Below are positions 1 to 9,538 of a DNA stretch of 64,000 nucleotides, one piece after another (the stretch's first letter is position 1; each line of letters begins with the position of its first letter). The stretch spans positions 19,730-83,729 of the forward strand of contig JAURYL010000116.1 in NCBI GenBank assembly GCA_030653935.1, in the 5' to 3' direction. The translations under genes were made by a program, and so were the position numbers. This stretch comes from Pseudomonadota bacterium. GTDB taxonomy: Bacteria; Pseudomonadota; Gammaproteobacteria; Burkholderiales; Thiobacillaceae. The notes below the pieces were generated by a model that ran no database searches, was not told where the DNA came from, and worked only from the letters and a program-made list of their open reading frames with translations.

Positions 1-681
1 AAACGCCTGACCGACCGCCTGGACGATACCGAATCGGTGCTGTTCGCCCTGGCGCGCGTGGTCGAGGCCAAGGACGGCACCACCGGCGACCACTGCGACC
101 GCCTCTCGCATCTCTCCGTGGTGCTGGGCGCAGCACTCGATCTGCCCTATGACGATCTGGAAGCGCTGCGCCGCGGCGGCATCCTGCATGACATCGGCAA
201 GGTCGCCATCCCCGACGCCGTGCTGCTCAAGAAGGGCAAGCTGAACGAGGCGGAATGGGCGGTCATGCGTCAGCATCCCACCACCGGCGCCTATCTGTGC
301 AGCGCCCTGCGCACCATGCGGCGCACCGTGGACATCATTCGCTACCACCATGAAAAATGGAACGGCGGCGGCTACCCCTCCGGCCTGGCCGGCGACGACA
401 TCCCGGTGCTGGCGCGCATCTTTCAGGTGGTGGACGTCTACGACGCCCTCTCCAGCGAACGCCCCTACAAGCCCGCCCTGCCGCGCGAGGACGTCATCCG
501 CATCCTGCGCGAGGAAACCGCGCGCGGCTTCTGGGACCCGGAAATCATCGCCGTCTTCCTCGACATCCTGGAAAACGATCCCGCCCGCCTGACCATCCCC
601 GCCAACGCCGTGCGCGGCCGCGATGCCGACCTGTTCCACAACATCAGCGGCGATGCGATGGAATGGAGAGACCGGAGATGA
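1..681 (+). CDS. HD-GYP domain c-di-GMP phosphodiesterase, 5' end outside window
   Basis: The reading frame is open from base 1, so the start and any N-terminal receiver domain lie upstream. The visible part is a near-complete HD-GYP domain: the HD metal-binding pair in HDIGKVAIPD, the downstream RYHHEKWNGGGYP block holding the GYP signature, and VDVYDAL before the last helices. HD-GYP proteins of this type hydrolyse c-di-GMP, with GMP as end product, and many are response regulators. It stands directly upstream of two chemoreceptors and cheA, with a diguanylate cyclase at the far end of the same run of genes, so it is probably one output arm of this chemosensory system. The domain call is firm; its membership of the operon is inferred because a palindromic repeat separates it from the next gene. 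Confidence 0.88.
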   Translation, partial: KRLTDRLDDTESVLFALARVVEAKDGTTGDHCDRLSHLSVVLGAALDLPYDDLEALRRGGILHDIGKVAIPDAVLLKKGKLNEAEWAVMRQHPTTGAYLCSALRTMRRTVDIIRYHHEKWNGGGYPSGLAGDDIPVLARIFQVVDVYDALSSERPYKPALPREDVIRILREETARGFWDPEIIAVFLDILENDPARLTIPANAVRGRDADLFHNISGDAMEWRDRR

Positions 682-686
682 AGCAA

Positions 687-780
687 TTTCGGATGTCGGA
701 TTGCGGATTTCGGATTTTTCTCGCGGCTGCGCCGCGCCCGACTTCCCACATCCGAAATCCGCAATCCGAAATCCGAAATA
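687..780. repeat. Tandem/inverted CGGATTT repeat (family C), copy 1
   Basis: Tandem TTCGGAT-type units on the left face ATCCGAAAT units on the right, around a GC-rich centre, so the whole can fold as one hairpin. The same family recurs at 5203-5317, 7641-7662 and 49347-49453 and inside cheA at 5971-6001. Confidence 0.85.
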
Positions 781-794
781 GAAAGGGTGCTTGA

Positions 795-2744
795 ATGATC
801 GAAAAATTCCTGACCGACGCCGCCGGCGCCAATCTCTGCGAACTCATGAATCTGGGGCCGGAACAGCAGGCACAGCACAAGGCCTTCGTCGGGCTGACCG
901 AGGCGGATCTGGCCTTGTTGGTGGAACTGGCGCCGGTGATCGAACGCCATGCCGATGCCGTCGTGGATGGTTTCTACGTCAACATCCAGCGCCACCCGGA
1001 ACTGGAGCAACTGATCCGCGGCGTCGGTTCCAATTGGGAGCGCCTGAAACGCACGCAGCGCGCCTATCTGCTGGAACTATTCAAGGGCGACCTGGGGCCG
1101 GACTACTTCGAGCGGCGCCTGCGCGTGGGGGTGATCCATCACAAGATCGGCCTCACCCCGCGCTGGTATCTGGGCAGCTATTCCGTCTACATGCAGTTGC
1201 TGGCACCCATCATCTTCAAGCACTGGCGCTGGCAACGTGGGCGCGCCCTGCAAGCCGTGCTGGCGCTGGACAAAATGCTGTCGCTGGATGCCCAGCTCGC
1301 CATCGACACCTACATCCACGGCCTCACTTCCGAGCTCAATGTGGTCAACCTGTCCAAGGAAGAACTGGAGCAGCGCCTGAACGCCTACAACAATCTCATC
1401 GACCGCGTCGCCCATGGCGACCTGACCGCGCGGGTGGATGTGGTGGGAGGGTTGGCAGGTGAGGACGATCTGGCGCGTCTCGGCGGCAACCTGAACAAGA
1501 TGGTCGACCGCCTGGCGGAAATGACCAGCGAAGTCGCGGAATCGAGCAACGCCATGCTGGTCAGCGTGGAACAGGTACGCGCCTCCATCGGCGCCCAGTC
1601 CAGCGGCGCCGCGCAGCAGGCCGCCTCGGTCAGCGAGACCACCGCCACCCTGGAACAGATCAAGGCCACCTCGCAGCAGAACCTGGAAAAAGCCACTGCC
1701 CTCAAGGAAGTGGCCGACCGCGCCCGCGCCGAAGGCGACCAGGGGGTCACCGTGGTGGAGGCGGCTGTGCAAGCCATGCGCCACACGCGTGGACAGGTAG
1801 AGGCTATCGCCGGCCACATCGGTGTGCTCAACGAACGCCTGCAACAAATCGGCGAGATCACCAATGCCGTCGGCGAACTGGCGTCGCAATCCAAGATGTT
1901 GGCGCTGAATGCCTCGATCGAGGCGGCCAAGGCCGGCGACGCCGGACGCGGTTTCGCCGTGGTGGCGGAAGAGGTACGCGACCTGGCCGAGCAATCGCGC
2001 CAGGCCACCACCCAGGTGCAGGGCATCCTGGCGGAAATTCGCAATGCCGCCGCGCGCGCGGTGCGCGCCGTGGAAGAAGGCAACGAGGGTGCCGACCGAG
2101 GCGCCAACCTGGCCGACCGCGCCGGCGAGACCCTGCACGGCCTCAACCGGGTGATCCACGACACCGCGATGGCCAGCCAGCAGATCGTTGCCGCCGTGCG
2201 CCAGGAAGCCGCCGGCATCGACCAGATCCGCATCGCCATGGGCGACATCAGCCAGGTCACCAGCCAGTTCGTCGCCGCCACCCACCAGACCGAGGCCGCC
2301 ACCGACCAGCTCACCGACTACGCCGCCCTGTTGCAGAACATGGTGAAACTGTTCCAGGTGGGCGGCGCCCGCTTCGACTTCGACCGCGCGCGTACCCTGC
2401 ACCGCACCTGGGTGGCGCGATTGGAGGCCTTCCTGGCCGGACGCGAGACCCTCGCCGAGGAAGAAGCCGTTTCCCACCACCACTGCCAGTTGGGGCTCTG
2501 GTATGACGGCGAAGGCCTGCAACGCTACGGCCACATTCCGGAAATGCTCGCCCTGGACGCACCGCACCGTGAATTGCATGAGTTGATCCACGACGTGGTG
2601 CAACAACAGAACAACGGCCATCGCCCCAACGCCGCGCAGGTGATGGGCCGGGTACGCGCCCTGTCGGCCCGCATCATCGAACTGCTCGACGTCATCGAAG
2701 CCAAGTCGCGCGCAATGGATAGCAACCGGGGGCGTGCGGAATGA
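795..2744 (+). CDS. Soluble globin-coupled chemoreceptor with C-terminal CZB domain
   Basis: 649 residues with no transmembrane segment. Residues about 10-170 are a protoglobin (globin-coupled sensor) domain with the proximal-histidine motif HxxIGLTPxWYLG, His115 being the likely haem ligand, as in HemAT oxygen sensors. A HAMP-like stretch follows (about 195-250), then the methyl-accepting signalling hairpin (tip near [19 protein letters not shown]), and a C-terminal CZB zinc-binding domain (H561-563, C564 in HCQLGLWY; H591 and H595). The usual QTN of the hairpin tip reads QSK here, as in a subset of receptors. The likely role is a cytoplasmic sensor of O2 or NO, modulated by zinc or redox, signalling to the CheA encoded downstream. 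The start ATG at 795 follows the repeat closely. Confidence 0.9.
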   Translation: MIEKFLTDAAGANLCELMNLGPEQQAQHKAFVGLTEADLALLVELAPVIERHADAVVDGFYVNIQRHPELEQLIRGVGSNWERLKRTQRAYLLELFKGDLGPDYFERRLRVGVIHHKIGLTPRWYLGSYSVYMQLLAPIIFKHWRWQRGRALQAVLALDKMLSLDAQLAIDTYIHGLTSELNVVNLSKEELEQRLNAYNNLIDRVAHGDLTARVDVVGGLAGEDDLARLGGNLNKMVDRLAEMTSEVAESSNAMLVSVEQVRASIGAQSSGAAQQAASVSETTATLEQIKATSQQNLEKATALKEVADRARAEGDQGVTVVEAAVQAMRHTRGQVEAIAGHIGVLNERLQQIGEITNAVGELASQSKMLALNASIEAAKAGDAGRGFAVVAEEVRDLAEQSRQATTQVQGILAEIRNAAARAVRAVEEGNEGADRGANLADRAGETLHGLNRVIHDTAMASQQIVAAVRQEAAGIDQIRIAMGDISQVTSQFVAATHQTEAATDQLTDYAALLQNMVKLFQVGGARFDFDRARTLHRTWVARLEAFLAGRETLAEEEAVSHHHCQLGLWYDGEGLQRYGHIPEMLALDAPHRELHELIHDVVQQQNNGHRPNAAQVMGRVRALSARIIELLDVIEAKSRAMDSNRGRAE

Positions 2745-2749
2745 GCGGA

Positions 2750-2827
2750 CGTAGGTTGGGCAAAGCGAAGCGTGCCCAACATGCAACCGTTGCCATGTTG
2801 GGCACGCTTCGCTTTGCCCAACCTACG
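2750..2827. repeat. Palindromic GTAGGTTGGGCAAAGC repeat (family A), copy 1
   Basis: A 78-bp near-perfect palindrome with arms GTAGGTTGGGCAAAGCGAAG and its complement around a short variable loop. Further copies lie at 5072, 7552, 11289, 30211, 33500 and 54838, with a half copy at 35906. Confidence 0.92.
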
Positions 2828-2871
2828 CCTCACCCTACGCCTCACCCTGCGCCTGACCTCGGGAGACTGAC

Positions 2872-5049
2872 GTGATCAACGTGGAAAACCTCACCATGCG
2901 CGGCAAATTGATCGCCGTGCTGGTCTTGCCCCTGTTCGCCCTCGCCCTGTTTGCCGGGCACGCGCTCTGGCAGGAGGCCCGGCAGCAGGCCGGCATGGCG
3001 GCACTGGCGCGCGCCGGCACACTATCCATCGCCATCGGCGATCTGGTGCACGAACTGCAAGCGGAACGCGGCCGCACCAGCCTGGTCCTGTCCAGCCAGG
3101 GCGGCCGCTTCGAAGCAAAATTCGAAGCGGAACTGGGGCGTCAGCGCGCGAAGGCCGACCAGGCCTGGCAAGTGCTGGAATCACTCAAGGCGCGGGACAC
3201 GACGCACGACCTGGGTCTGGCCGGCGGCCTGCTGACGGAACGCCGCGGCGAGCTCACCCGCTTGCGCGGGGAGGTCGATCACAGGACCCTCCCCGCCCTG
3301 CGCGCAGTGGAAAAGTACACCTTGGCGATACGTACCTTGCTGGGCACCCTGGAAAGTCTCGCCGCCTATTCGCCCGATGTCGATGTCTCGCGCCAGTTCA
3401 GCGCCTACCGCAGGCTGATCCAGGCCAAGGAAGCCGCCGGCCAGGAACGCGCCGAGGGGGGCCGCTGGTTGGCGGGAAACGCCGAGGCGAACCTGGCGAA
3501 CCGGTTGATCGAGCTTGCCGCCAATCAAGCCCTGCTCCTCGACCTGTTCCAGACACAGGCGCCGGAACTGTTGCGCCTCGCCTGGCACGACGCCGAACAG
3601 ACCGACTGCGTGCGCGGCCTGCCCGCGTTGCGCGCGGCCCTGCGCGACAGCCAGGCCAAATCACGCCCCAGCCCGGAAGCCTGGTTCGACAGCGCCAGTT
3701 GCCGCATGGAACGTCTGCACGACGTGGAAACCGCTTATGCGCGCTATCTCGCGGACCTGACCAGCGAACTGGACGCCAGCAGCCGCCGGCGTCTGGCACT
3801 GATCATTTTGTTGGCCCTGCTGCCGATTCCGCTCAGCCTGTGGCTGATCGTGCGGGTGGCGCGCAACGTCAGCGGCAACTCGCGCTGGCTGCTCACCGCC
3901 ATGCACGGCATCGCCGGCGGCAACTTCAACGTCTCCCTGCCGCCGAGGAGTCGCGACGAACTGGGCGAACTGGGCCAAGGACTGGACGCTCTGCGTGGCC
4001 AGCTTGCCAAACTGGTGGCCGAACAGGGGCAACAACTGAAACGCGAACGCGACACCAGCGAGGAGCTGGAACGGCACAGTCTGGAAATTCAGCATTTCGC
4101 CCAGCGCATCGCCGCCGGCGACCTCGCCGGGCGGCTGAAAGAAGGCGACGATACCCTGGGTCGTCTCGCCGGCAGCCTCAACCACATGGCTGGAGGCCTC
4201 GCCGGCCTGGCCGGACGGGTACGCGAAACCGGCTCCACTCTACTGGTGACGGTCAGCCAGATGCACAGCGCGGTGGCGGCACAGTCCTCCGGCGCCAGCG
4301 AACAGGCCGCCTCGGTCACCGAAACCATGACCACCCTGGAGCAGATCCGCGCCACCTCGGGGCAAACACTGGAGAAGGCACAGCGCCTCGGCGAAATGGC
4401 GGAACGGGCGCGCAGCGAGGGCGAGCACGGGCGATCAGTGGTGGAGGAAAGCATCGTCGGCATCAGTGAGGTGAGCGTCAAGGTGGATGCCATCGCCCGC
4501 ACCATTCTGTCCCTCAACGAACAGACCCAGCGCATTGGCGAGATCACCTCGGTGGTGGGCGGCATCGCCCGACAACTGCGTCTGCTATCGCTCAACGCGG
4601 CGATCGAGGCGACCCGCGCCGGCGAGGCCGGACTGGGCTTCGCGGTGGTCGCCAGCGAGGTGAAACAGCTCGCCGAACAATCTCAGGCTTCCACCGAACA
4701 GGTGCAGCACATCCTGGAAGAAATCCGCCATGCCACCGACCGCGCGGTAATGGCCACCGAGGATGGTGCCAAGGGCGTGGTGCGCGGCCTCGATCTGGTG
4801 CAGCGCGCGGGCGAGGCGATCCGTGGTCTGGAAGGCGTGGTGCGCGACACCAGCCTGGGCAGCCGCCAGATCGTCGCCGCCGTGCGCCAGGAAAGCGCCG
4901 GCATCGAACAGATCGCCACCGCCATGAGCGACATCCACGCCGTCACCAGCCGCTTCGTCAGCGCGACCGAGCAGACCCGCGTCGCTACCGACGAACTCTC
5001 TCACCTCGCGCAGCGGCTATCGGCCGTGGCGAGCCTCTATAAGGTGTAA
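2872..5049 (+). CDS. Membrane chemoreceptor with NIT (nitrate/nitrite-sensing) domain
   Basis: 725 residues. A transmembrane segment (about 13-30) and a second near residue 305-325 bracket a periplasmic region that opens with the NIT signature ([13 protein letters not shown], about residues 60-72), a helical domain associated with nitrate and nitrite sensing. A HAMP domain, a linker with a second HAMP-like unit and a methyl-accepting hairpin follow (tip [20 protein letters not shown]). The canonical QTN of the tip is altered to QLR. It follows the protoglobin receptor and precedes cheA, so oxygen-type and nitrogen-oxide-type signals probably converge on one kinase. Ligand identity is inferred from domain family only. 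The 3' end of the gene is duplicated just downstream (5156-5199). Confidence 0.88.
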   Translation: MINVENLTMRGKLIAVLVLPLFALALFAGHALWQEARQQAGMAALARAGTLSIAIGDLVHELQAERGRTSLVLSSQGGRFEAKFEAELGRQRAKADQAWQVLESLKARDTTHDLGLAGGLLTERRGELTRLRGEVDHRTLPALRAVEKYTLAIRTLLGTLESLAAYSPDVDVSRQFSAYRRLIQAKEAAGQERAEGGRWLAGNAEANLANRLIELAANQALLLDLFQTQAPELLRLAWHDAEQTDCVRGLPALRAALRDSQAKSRPSPEAWFDSASCRMERLHDVETAYARYLADLTSELDASSRRRLALIILLALLPIPLSLWLIVRVARNVSGNSRWLLTAMHGIAGGNFNVSLPPRSRDELGELGQGLDALRGQLAKLVAEQGQQLKRERDTSEELERHSLEIQHFAQRIAAGDLAGRLKEGDDTLGRLAGSLNHMAGGLAGLAGRVRETGSTLLVTVSQMHSAVAAQSSGASEQAASVTETMTTLEQIRATSGQTLEKAQRLGEMAERARSEGEHGRSVVEESIVGISEVSVKVDAIARTILSLNEQTQRIGEITSVVGGIARQLRLLSLNAAIEATRAGEAGLGFAVVASEVKQLAEQSQASTEQVQHILEEIRHATDRAVMATEDGAKGVVRGLDLVQRAGEAIRGLEGVVRDTSLGSRQIVAAVRQESAGIEQIATAMSDIHAVTSRFVSATEQTRVATDELSHLAQRLSAVASLYKV

Positions 5050-5071
5050 ACGGATGAACACGCATCGCCAT

Positions 5072-5152
5072 CGTAGGTTGGGCAAAGCCGAAGGCGTGCC
5101 CAACATTTGCGGCACCTGCACGTTGGGCACGCTACGCTTTGCCCAACCTACG
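5072..5152. repeat. Palindromic repeat family A, copy 2
   Basis: An 81-bp imperfect palindrome of the GTAGGTTGGGCAAAGC family. It lies between the true 3' end of the NIT chemoreceptor gene and a duplicated copy of that end. Confidence 0.9.
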
Positions 5153-5155
5153 GTG

Positions 5156-5199
5156 CTCGCGCAACGGCTGTCGGCCGTGGCGAGCCTCTATAAGGTCTA
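5156..5199 (+). pseudogene. Duplicated 3' tail of the NIT chemoreceptor gene
   Basis: 44 bases repeat 5005-5048 with only three differences and encode the same last residues ([14 protein letters not shown]) before a TAG instead of TAA. The copies flank repeat A2, so the repeat entered together with a short duplication of the gene end. Confidence 0.85.
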
Positions 5200-5202
5200 G
5201 CG

Positions 5203-5317
5203 ATGTCGGATTTGCTCAATTTCGGATTTCGGATTTCGGATTTCGGATTTGAAACCCGCAGGGCGCGCGCAAGCGCGCACCCCACATCCGAAATCCGCAA
5301 TCCGAAATCCGAAATCT
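5203..5317. repeat. CGGATTT repeat family C, copy 2
   Basis: Five or more tandem TTCGGAT units, a GC-rich centre and inverted ATCCGAAAT units. The repeat ends one base before the cheA start codon, so no conventional Shine-Dalgarno sequence precedes cheA. Confidence 0.88.
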
Positions 5318-5318
5318 A

Positions 5319-7532
5319 ATGCCCCGTTCCGACATCGACCCACGCCTGATGCAGCAACTGCTGCAAACCTTCAGCGCCCAACTGGAAGAGCGTCTGCAGG
5401 CCATCGTCGATGGTTTGCTGGCGCTGGAACAGGGGGCCACGGGAGAGGCGCGCACGAAACTCCTCGACGCGATCTTTCGCGCCGCCCACAACATCAAAGG
5501 CGCGGCGCGTGGCGTCGGTCTGGAGCGGTCGGCGGAACTGGCGCATGCCCTGGAAGACCTGTTCTCCGCGCTCAAGCGCGAGACCGTGGCCAACCAGCCC
5601 GGCCTGCTGGAACTGTGCCTCTCCGCAGTGGACGGAATGCGCCGCCTGGTCGAGGCGGACACGACGAACAGCCCCATCAGCCAGGCCAGCGTCGAATTGC
5701 TGCAACGCGTGCGCGCGGTCGCGGCGGGCGCCGCCCCGCCCCCCGCAAGCAAGACCACCCCGGCGGCGGCGGCGCGACCGCTGTCGGACACCATCCGCCT
5801 GCCGGTGGCGCGTCTGGATCGCATCGCCGACCTGGCGGAAGAATTGCAGGCCAGCAAGATCCGCGTCGACGACCATTACCAGGCCAGCCGCCACCAGCAC
5901 GACCTGGCGCAACGCCTGAAACAGCTTTGGGAGCAACTGAACCAGAGCCGGCATGACCAGATGGCATACCCATCCGAAATCCGAAATCCGAAATCCGAAA
6001 TTGCCCTGGACCGCCATCTACTGATCGAGGCCAGCGATCTGATCCTGGAAATCGAGCGTCTGGCCGATTCCATGCAGCGCGGCCTGCGCGCCACCGTGGC
6101 GCAGTTGCGCCCCTTGGCCACCGGCCTGCGCGAGGACGTGCGCGATCTGCGTATGGTGCCGGCGGAGAGCGTGCTCAAACCGCTGGTACTGACCGTGCGC
6201 GACCTGGCGCGCGACCTGGGCAAGCGCGCGGAACTGCTACTGGAAGGCGAGCGCCTGGAAATGGATCGCGCCATCCTGGACGCCCTGCGTGACCCCCTCA
6301 TGCACCTGCTGCGTAATGCCGTGGACCATGGCATCGAAGCGCCGACGCAGCGCCGCCTCATGGGCAAAACGGAGACCGGCCTGATCACGCTGCGCCTGGA
6401 ACGGGAGGGGCAGTCGGTGGTGATTACGGTGTCCGACGACGGCGCCGGGGTCGATAGCACCCGGGTGCGCAGCCGCATCCGTGAGCTTGGCCTGGCCAGT
6501 GAAGAGGAAGTCGCCGCCCTGCCCTCGCGCGCCCTGCTCGACTATCTGTTCCGCCCCGGCTTCAGTACCCGTAGCGTCGTCAGCGAGGTCTCCGGGCGCG
6601 GGGTCGGGCTGGACGTGGTGCAGGTGAATCTGCAAGCCCTGGGCGGGCGCATCGCGCTGGAGACCGAACTGAACGGCGGCACCCGTTTCCGGCTCTGCCT
6701 GCCGCTGACCCTGGCCAGCGACCACGGCCTGCTGGTACGCGCGGCCGGCCAGGTGTTTGCCCTGCCCAGCCTGTATGTGCAACGTATTCTGGAGCTGACG
6801 CCGGCGCAGATTCTGGAGGTATCGGGCAGCCAGGCGGTGACGGTGGACGACACGCCGGTGCCATTGCGCGACCTGGCCAGCCTGCTCGGGCACCGTGGCA
6901 CGCTGGACGACTATGCCGAACTCATCAGCGTGGTGGTGATTCAGCGCGGCTGGCAGCGCGTGGCGCTGCGCGTCGACCACGTCCTGGGCGAACGCGAAAT
7001 GGTGGTCAAGCCACTCGCACCGCCCCTGGTCGCGGTACGCCACATCGCCGGCGGCACCCTCGGCCGCGATGGCGACATCCTGCTGGTGCTGGCGGTGGCT
7101 GACCTGCTCGCCAGCGCACTGGGCGCCAGCGGTCGCGTGGTATCACATGCTCACCCCGAAGCACGCCCGGCGCCGCGCATCCTGATCGCCGACGACTCCA
7201 TCACCACCCGCACCCTGGAACAGAGCATCCTGGAAAACGCCGGCTACCGCGTGCAGGTCGCAGCCGACGGCGAACAAGCCTGGGAAGCGCTGCACAGCGG
7301 CAGCTTCGACCTGCTCATCACGGATGTGGAAATGCCCGAACTGGATGGCTTCGAACTCACCCGCCGCATCCGCGCCGACGCCCACCTGGCCGATCTCCCG
7401 GTGGTCATCGTCACCTCGCTGGGCAGCGAAGAACACCGCCGCCGCGGCCTGGAAGTCCGCGCCGATGCTTATGTCGTGAAAAGCAGCTTCGAGACCCGTG
7501 AACTGCTGGAAGTGGTGGGCCAGCTTTTATGA
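5319..7532 (+). CDS. cheA: Hybrid chemotaxis histidine kinase CheA with C-terminal receiver
   Basis: 737 residues. An N-terminal HPt domain carries the phospho-acceptor His57 (AHNIKGAARGVG). Kinase core follows: N box LRNAVDHGIE, G1 SDDGAGVD, G2 SGRGVGLDVV. A CheW-like P5 domain comes next (about 470-610), then a receiver domain (ADDSITTR; phospho-acceptor Asp669 in LLITDVEMP). No separate P2 domain is obvious. The HPt and receiver in one chain resemble alternative-function chemosensory kinases such as those of the Pil-Chp and Wsp systems rather than a flagellar CheA. Residues about 218-228 (PSEIRNPKSEI) are the translation of an intergenic repeat that has inserted in frame in the linker before the dimerisation helices. 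cheB follows after a further palindrome. Confidence 0.95.
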   Translation: MPRSDIDPRLMQQLLQTFSAQLEERLQAIVDGLLALEQGATGEARTKLLDAIFRAAHNIKGAARGVGLERSAELAHALEDLFSALKRETVANQPGLLELCLSAVDGMRRLVEADTTNSPISQASVELLQRVRAVAAGAAPPPASKTTPAAAARPLSDTIRLPVARLDRIADLAEELQASKIRVDDHYQASRHQHDLAQRLKQLWEQLNQSRHDQMAYPSEIRNPKSEIALDRHLLIEASDLILEIERLADSMQRGLRATVAQLRPLATGLREDVRDLRMVPAESVLKPLVLTVRDLARDLGKRAELLLEGERLEMDRAILDALRDPLMHLLRNAVDHGIEAPTQRRLMGKTETGLITLRLEREGQSVVITVSDDGAGVDSTRVRSRIRELGLASEEEVAALPSRALLDYLFRPGFSTRSVVSEVSGRGVGLDVVQVNLQALGGRIALETELNGGTRFRLCLPLTLASDHGLLVRAAGQVFALPSLYVQRILELTPAQILEVSGSQAVTVDDTPVPLRDLASLLGHRGTLDDYAELISVVVIQRGWQRVALRVDHVLGEREMVVKPLAPPLVAVRHIAGGTLGRDGDILLVLAVADLLASALGASGRVVSHAHPEARPAPRILIADDSITTRTLEQSILENAGYRVQVAADGEQAWEALHSGSFDLLITDVEMPELDGFELTRRIRADAHLADLPVVIVTSLGSEEHRRRGLEVRADAYVVKSSFETRELLEVVGQLL
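5971..6001. repeat. In-frame copy of repeat family C inside cheA
   Basis: About 31 bases of ATCCGAAAT tandem units, otherwise seen only between genes in this window, read through in frame as SEIRNPKSEI within the cheA linker. Confidence 0.88.
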
Positions 7533-7551
7533 GCGACTTCCGCACCACTGC

Positions 7552-7662
7552 CGTAGGTTGGGCAAAGCGAAGCGTGCCCAACGAACCGTCGCGATGTTGG
7601 GCACGCTTCGCTTTGCCCAACCTACGGCGCTGCGGCGCTCAATAAATCCGAAATCCGAAATC
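7552..7662. repeat. Family A palindrome (7552-7626) followed by short family C tract (7641-7662)
   Basis: A 75-bp palindrome of the GTAGGTTGGGCAAAGC family is followed by three AAATCCG units, filling the gap between cheA and cheB. The frame of cheB is open through it, but the receiver domain starts only after it. Confidence 0.9.
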
Positions 7663-7668
7663 GCCCGC

Positions 7669-8712
7669 ATGATCAACATACTGATAACCGAAGATTCCGA
7701 CGTCGTCGCCGCCCTGCTGCGGGGGATATTCCAGTCCGAACCGGACATGCGAGTGGTCGGGCGCGCGCGCGATGGCCGCGAGGCGGTGACCCTGGTGAAT
7801 GAGTTGAAGCCGGATCTGGTGACCATGGACATCCGGATGCCGGTGATGGACGGCTTCGAAGCCACGCGCATGATCATGGCGACACAACCACTGCCCATCG
7901 TGGTGATCAGTTCCAGCGTGGATGACGAGGAATTGCGCATTACCTTCCGCGCCATCGAGGAGGGCGCGCTGGCGGTCATCGAAAAGCCGCGCGGCTTGAG
8001 CCATCCCGATTTCGAACGGATACGGCGCGATCTGGTGGAAACGGTGCGGGCGATGGCCGAGGTGAAAGTGGTGCGCCGCCGCCGCCCACAGCCGAGCGCG
8101 GCGATCTTCCAGGCGCCGGCGCCACGCCGTGGCGGTGCCCGCTACGAGGTGGTCGGGCTGGCGCTGTCCACCGGAGGGCCGCAGGCGCTATCCACGCTGC
8201 TGGCCGGCATGCCGGTCGGCTATCCCCTGCCGCTCCTGGTGGTACAGCACATCTCGCCCGGCTTCGTCGGCGGTTTGGTCGGCTGGCTGCGCGGCCAGAC
8301 GCTGCTGGAAGTGTGTCTGGCCAAGGCGGGTACACCCTTGCAAGCGGGCACCGTGTACGTCGCCCCTGATGCACACCATCTGGAAGTGGCGCGCCGCGAT
8401 GGCCGCTTACATGCACGTTTGTCCTCGGAGCCGCCCATCGACCGCTTCCGGCCCTCGGCCACCGCCCTGTTCCATTCTCTGGCGCGCTGCTGCGGCGCGG
8501 CCGCGATCGGCGGCATCTTCACCGGCATGGGTTCGGACGGCAGCGATGGCCTGGTCGCCCTGCACCGCGCCGGCGGCCATGTCTTCGCCCAGGACGAGGA
8601 AAGCTCCGTGGTCTACGGCATGCCCGGCGCCGCCTGCGCCGCCGGCTGCGTCGATCAGGTCGTCCCCCTGGCACGCATTCCCACCCATCTCATCGAACTG
8701 GCAAGGAGTTGA
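7669..8712 (+). CDS. cheB: Protein-glutamate methylesterase CheB
   Basis: 347 residues from the ATG at 7669; an in-frame extension upstream consists of repeat sequence and is not used. An N-terminal receiver (phospho-acceptor Asp54 in VTMDIRMPVMDG) is joined by an Arg-rich linker to the methylesterase domain, whose catalytic triad is visible as Ser167 (LALSTGGPQ), His194 (VVQHISPG) and Asp290 (TGMGSDGSDG). It removes methyl groups from or deamidates the chemoreceptors of this cluster and is activated by phosphotransfer from CheA. The matching CheR methyltransferase is not in the window and may lie upstream. Identification is secure. Confidence 0.96.
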   Translation: MINILITEDSDVVAALLRGIFQSEPDMRVVGRARDGREAVTLVNELKPDLVTMDIRMPVMDGFEATRMIMATQPLPIVVISSSVDDEELRITFRAIEEGALAVIEKPRGLSHPDFERIRRDLVETVRAMAEVKVVRRRRPQPSAAIFQAPAPRRGGARYEVVGLALSTGGPQALSTLLAGMPVGYPLPLLVVQHISPGFVGGLVGWLRGQTLLEVCLAKAGTPLQAGTVYVAPDAHHLEVARRDGRLHARLSSEPPIDRFRPSATALFHSLARCCGAAAIGGIFTGMGSDGSDGLVALHRAGGHVFAQDEESSVVYGMPGAACAAGCVDQVVPLARIPTHLIELARS

Positions 8713-8714
8713 CC

Positions 8715-9533
8715 ATGCCGAATTCCCAAGACGCCCCGCTGTCGCGTGAAGTCCTCCTGGATGTCTTCTGCAAGGAGACACGGGAACGTCTGGCGCGCGC
8801 ACTTGCCAGCCTGGAACAAGGGCCGGAAGGCTGCGACTACGATCAGGTGCATCAGGAATTCGACAGCCTGCACGGCGGCGCGCGCGCGGTGGATCTGCCC
8901 TGGCTGGAACACTACAGCCGGGTGGTGGCGGGCTACGCGCGCTTGTTGCGCCACCTGAAACGCGGCGGCCAGCACGAGGAAACCCACGCACTGCTCACCC
9001 AGGCGGTCAGCGCGTTGGTGGAGCAGTGCCGCAAGACCCCGCTGGTCGAACTGCTCTCAGGGGATGAACCGGAAATGCCGATGCGCGCGATGCTGAACAG
9101 CATGCAGACCCTGATGCAGCGCGCCAGCCTGAACGAGCTTTCGCCCTGTGCGAAGCTGGCCGCCGAGCGGCCACTGGTGCTGCTGGTGGTGGATGATTCC
9201 TCCACCTCGCGCCTGCTGTTCCGGATTCATATGCCGACGGACAGCGGCCACGTCGTACATGAGGCGGAGGATGCCGAAAGCGCGCTGCGGGTGGCGCTGG
9301 AAGTCCGGCCGGACGTGGTGTTCCTGGACTACAACATGCCCGACTGCAATGGCGTGGAGATCGCCCGCAAGCTGCGCGCGGCGGGGCTCGATCCGTGTTG
9401 CATCCTGCTCACCGCCAATGTGCAGCAGGCCGTTCTCAACGAAGCGCGCGATGCGAGTTTCGCCGGAGTGCTGGAGAAGCCGGTGAGCCGCGACAAGATC
9501 GCCGGCGCGCTGCGCATGGCGACACAGGGCTGA
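8715..9533 (+). CDS. HPt-like plus receiver protein of the chemosensory cluster
   Basis: 272 residues from the ATG at 8715, six bases after AAGGAG; a TTG at 8709 abuts the ribosome-binding site and is rejected. The N-terminal half is helical with an HPt-like motif (FDSLHGGARAVDLPWLE, a candidate phospho-histidine). The C-terminal half is a complete receiver domain (LVVDDSSTSR; Asp in VVFLDYNMPDCNG; LTAN; Lys in LEKPV). It may act as a phosphate sink, relay or CheY-like output for the hybrid CheA. It is immediately downstream of cheB and five bases from the next gene, so very likely co-transcribed. The HPt assignment is weaker than the receiver. Confidence 0.82.
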   Translation: MPNSQDAPLSREVLLDVFCKETRERLARALASLEQGPEGCDYDQVHQEFDSLHGGARAVDLPWLEHYSRVVAGYARLLRHLKRGGQHEETHALLTQAVSALVEQCRKTPLVELLSGDEPEMPMRAMLNSMQTLMQRASLNELSPCAKLAAERPLVLLVVDDSSTSRLLFRIHMPTDSGHVVHEAEDAESALRVALEVRPDVVFLDYNMPDCNGVEIARKLRAAGLDPCCILLTANVQQAVLNEARDASFAGVLEKPVSRDKIAGALRMATQG

Positions 9534-9538
9534 AGCCG

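Noticed and set aside
1077..2786. A 569-codon minus-strand frame opposite the protoglobin chemoreceptor
   Set aside because: Antisense shadow of a gene with clear protoglobin, signalling and CZB motifs; no family features of its own.
2750..2827. Family A palindromes as rho-independent terminators
   Set aside because: They lack a T tract, occur inside genes and within operons, and are the same in both directions; treated as repeats.
7498..7668. Longer N terminus for CheB
   Set aside because: The extension is the translation of a palindrome and overlaps the cheA end; the receiver fold starts at the ATG at 7669.
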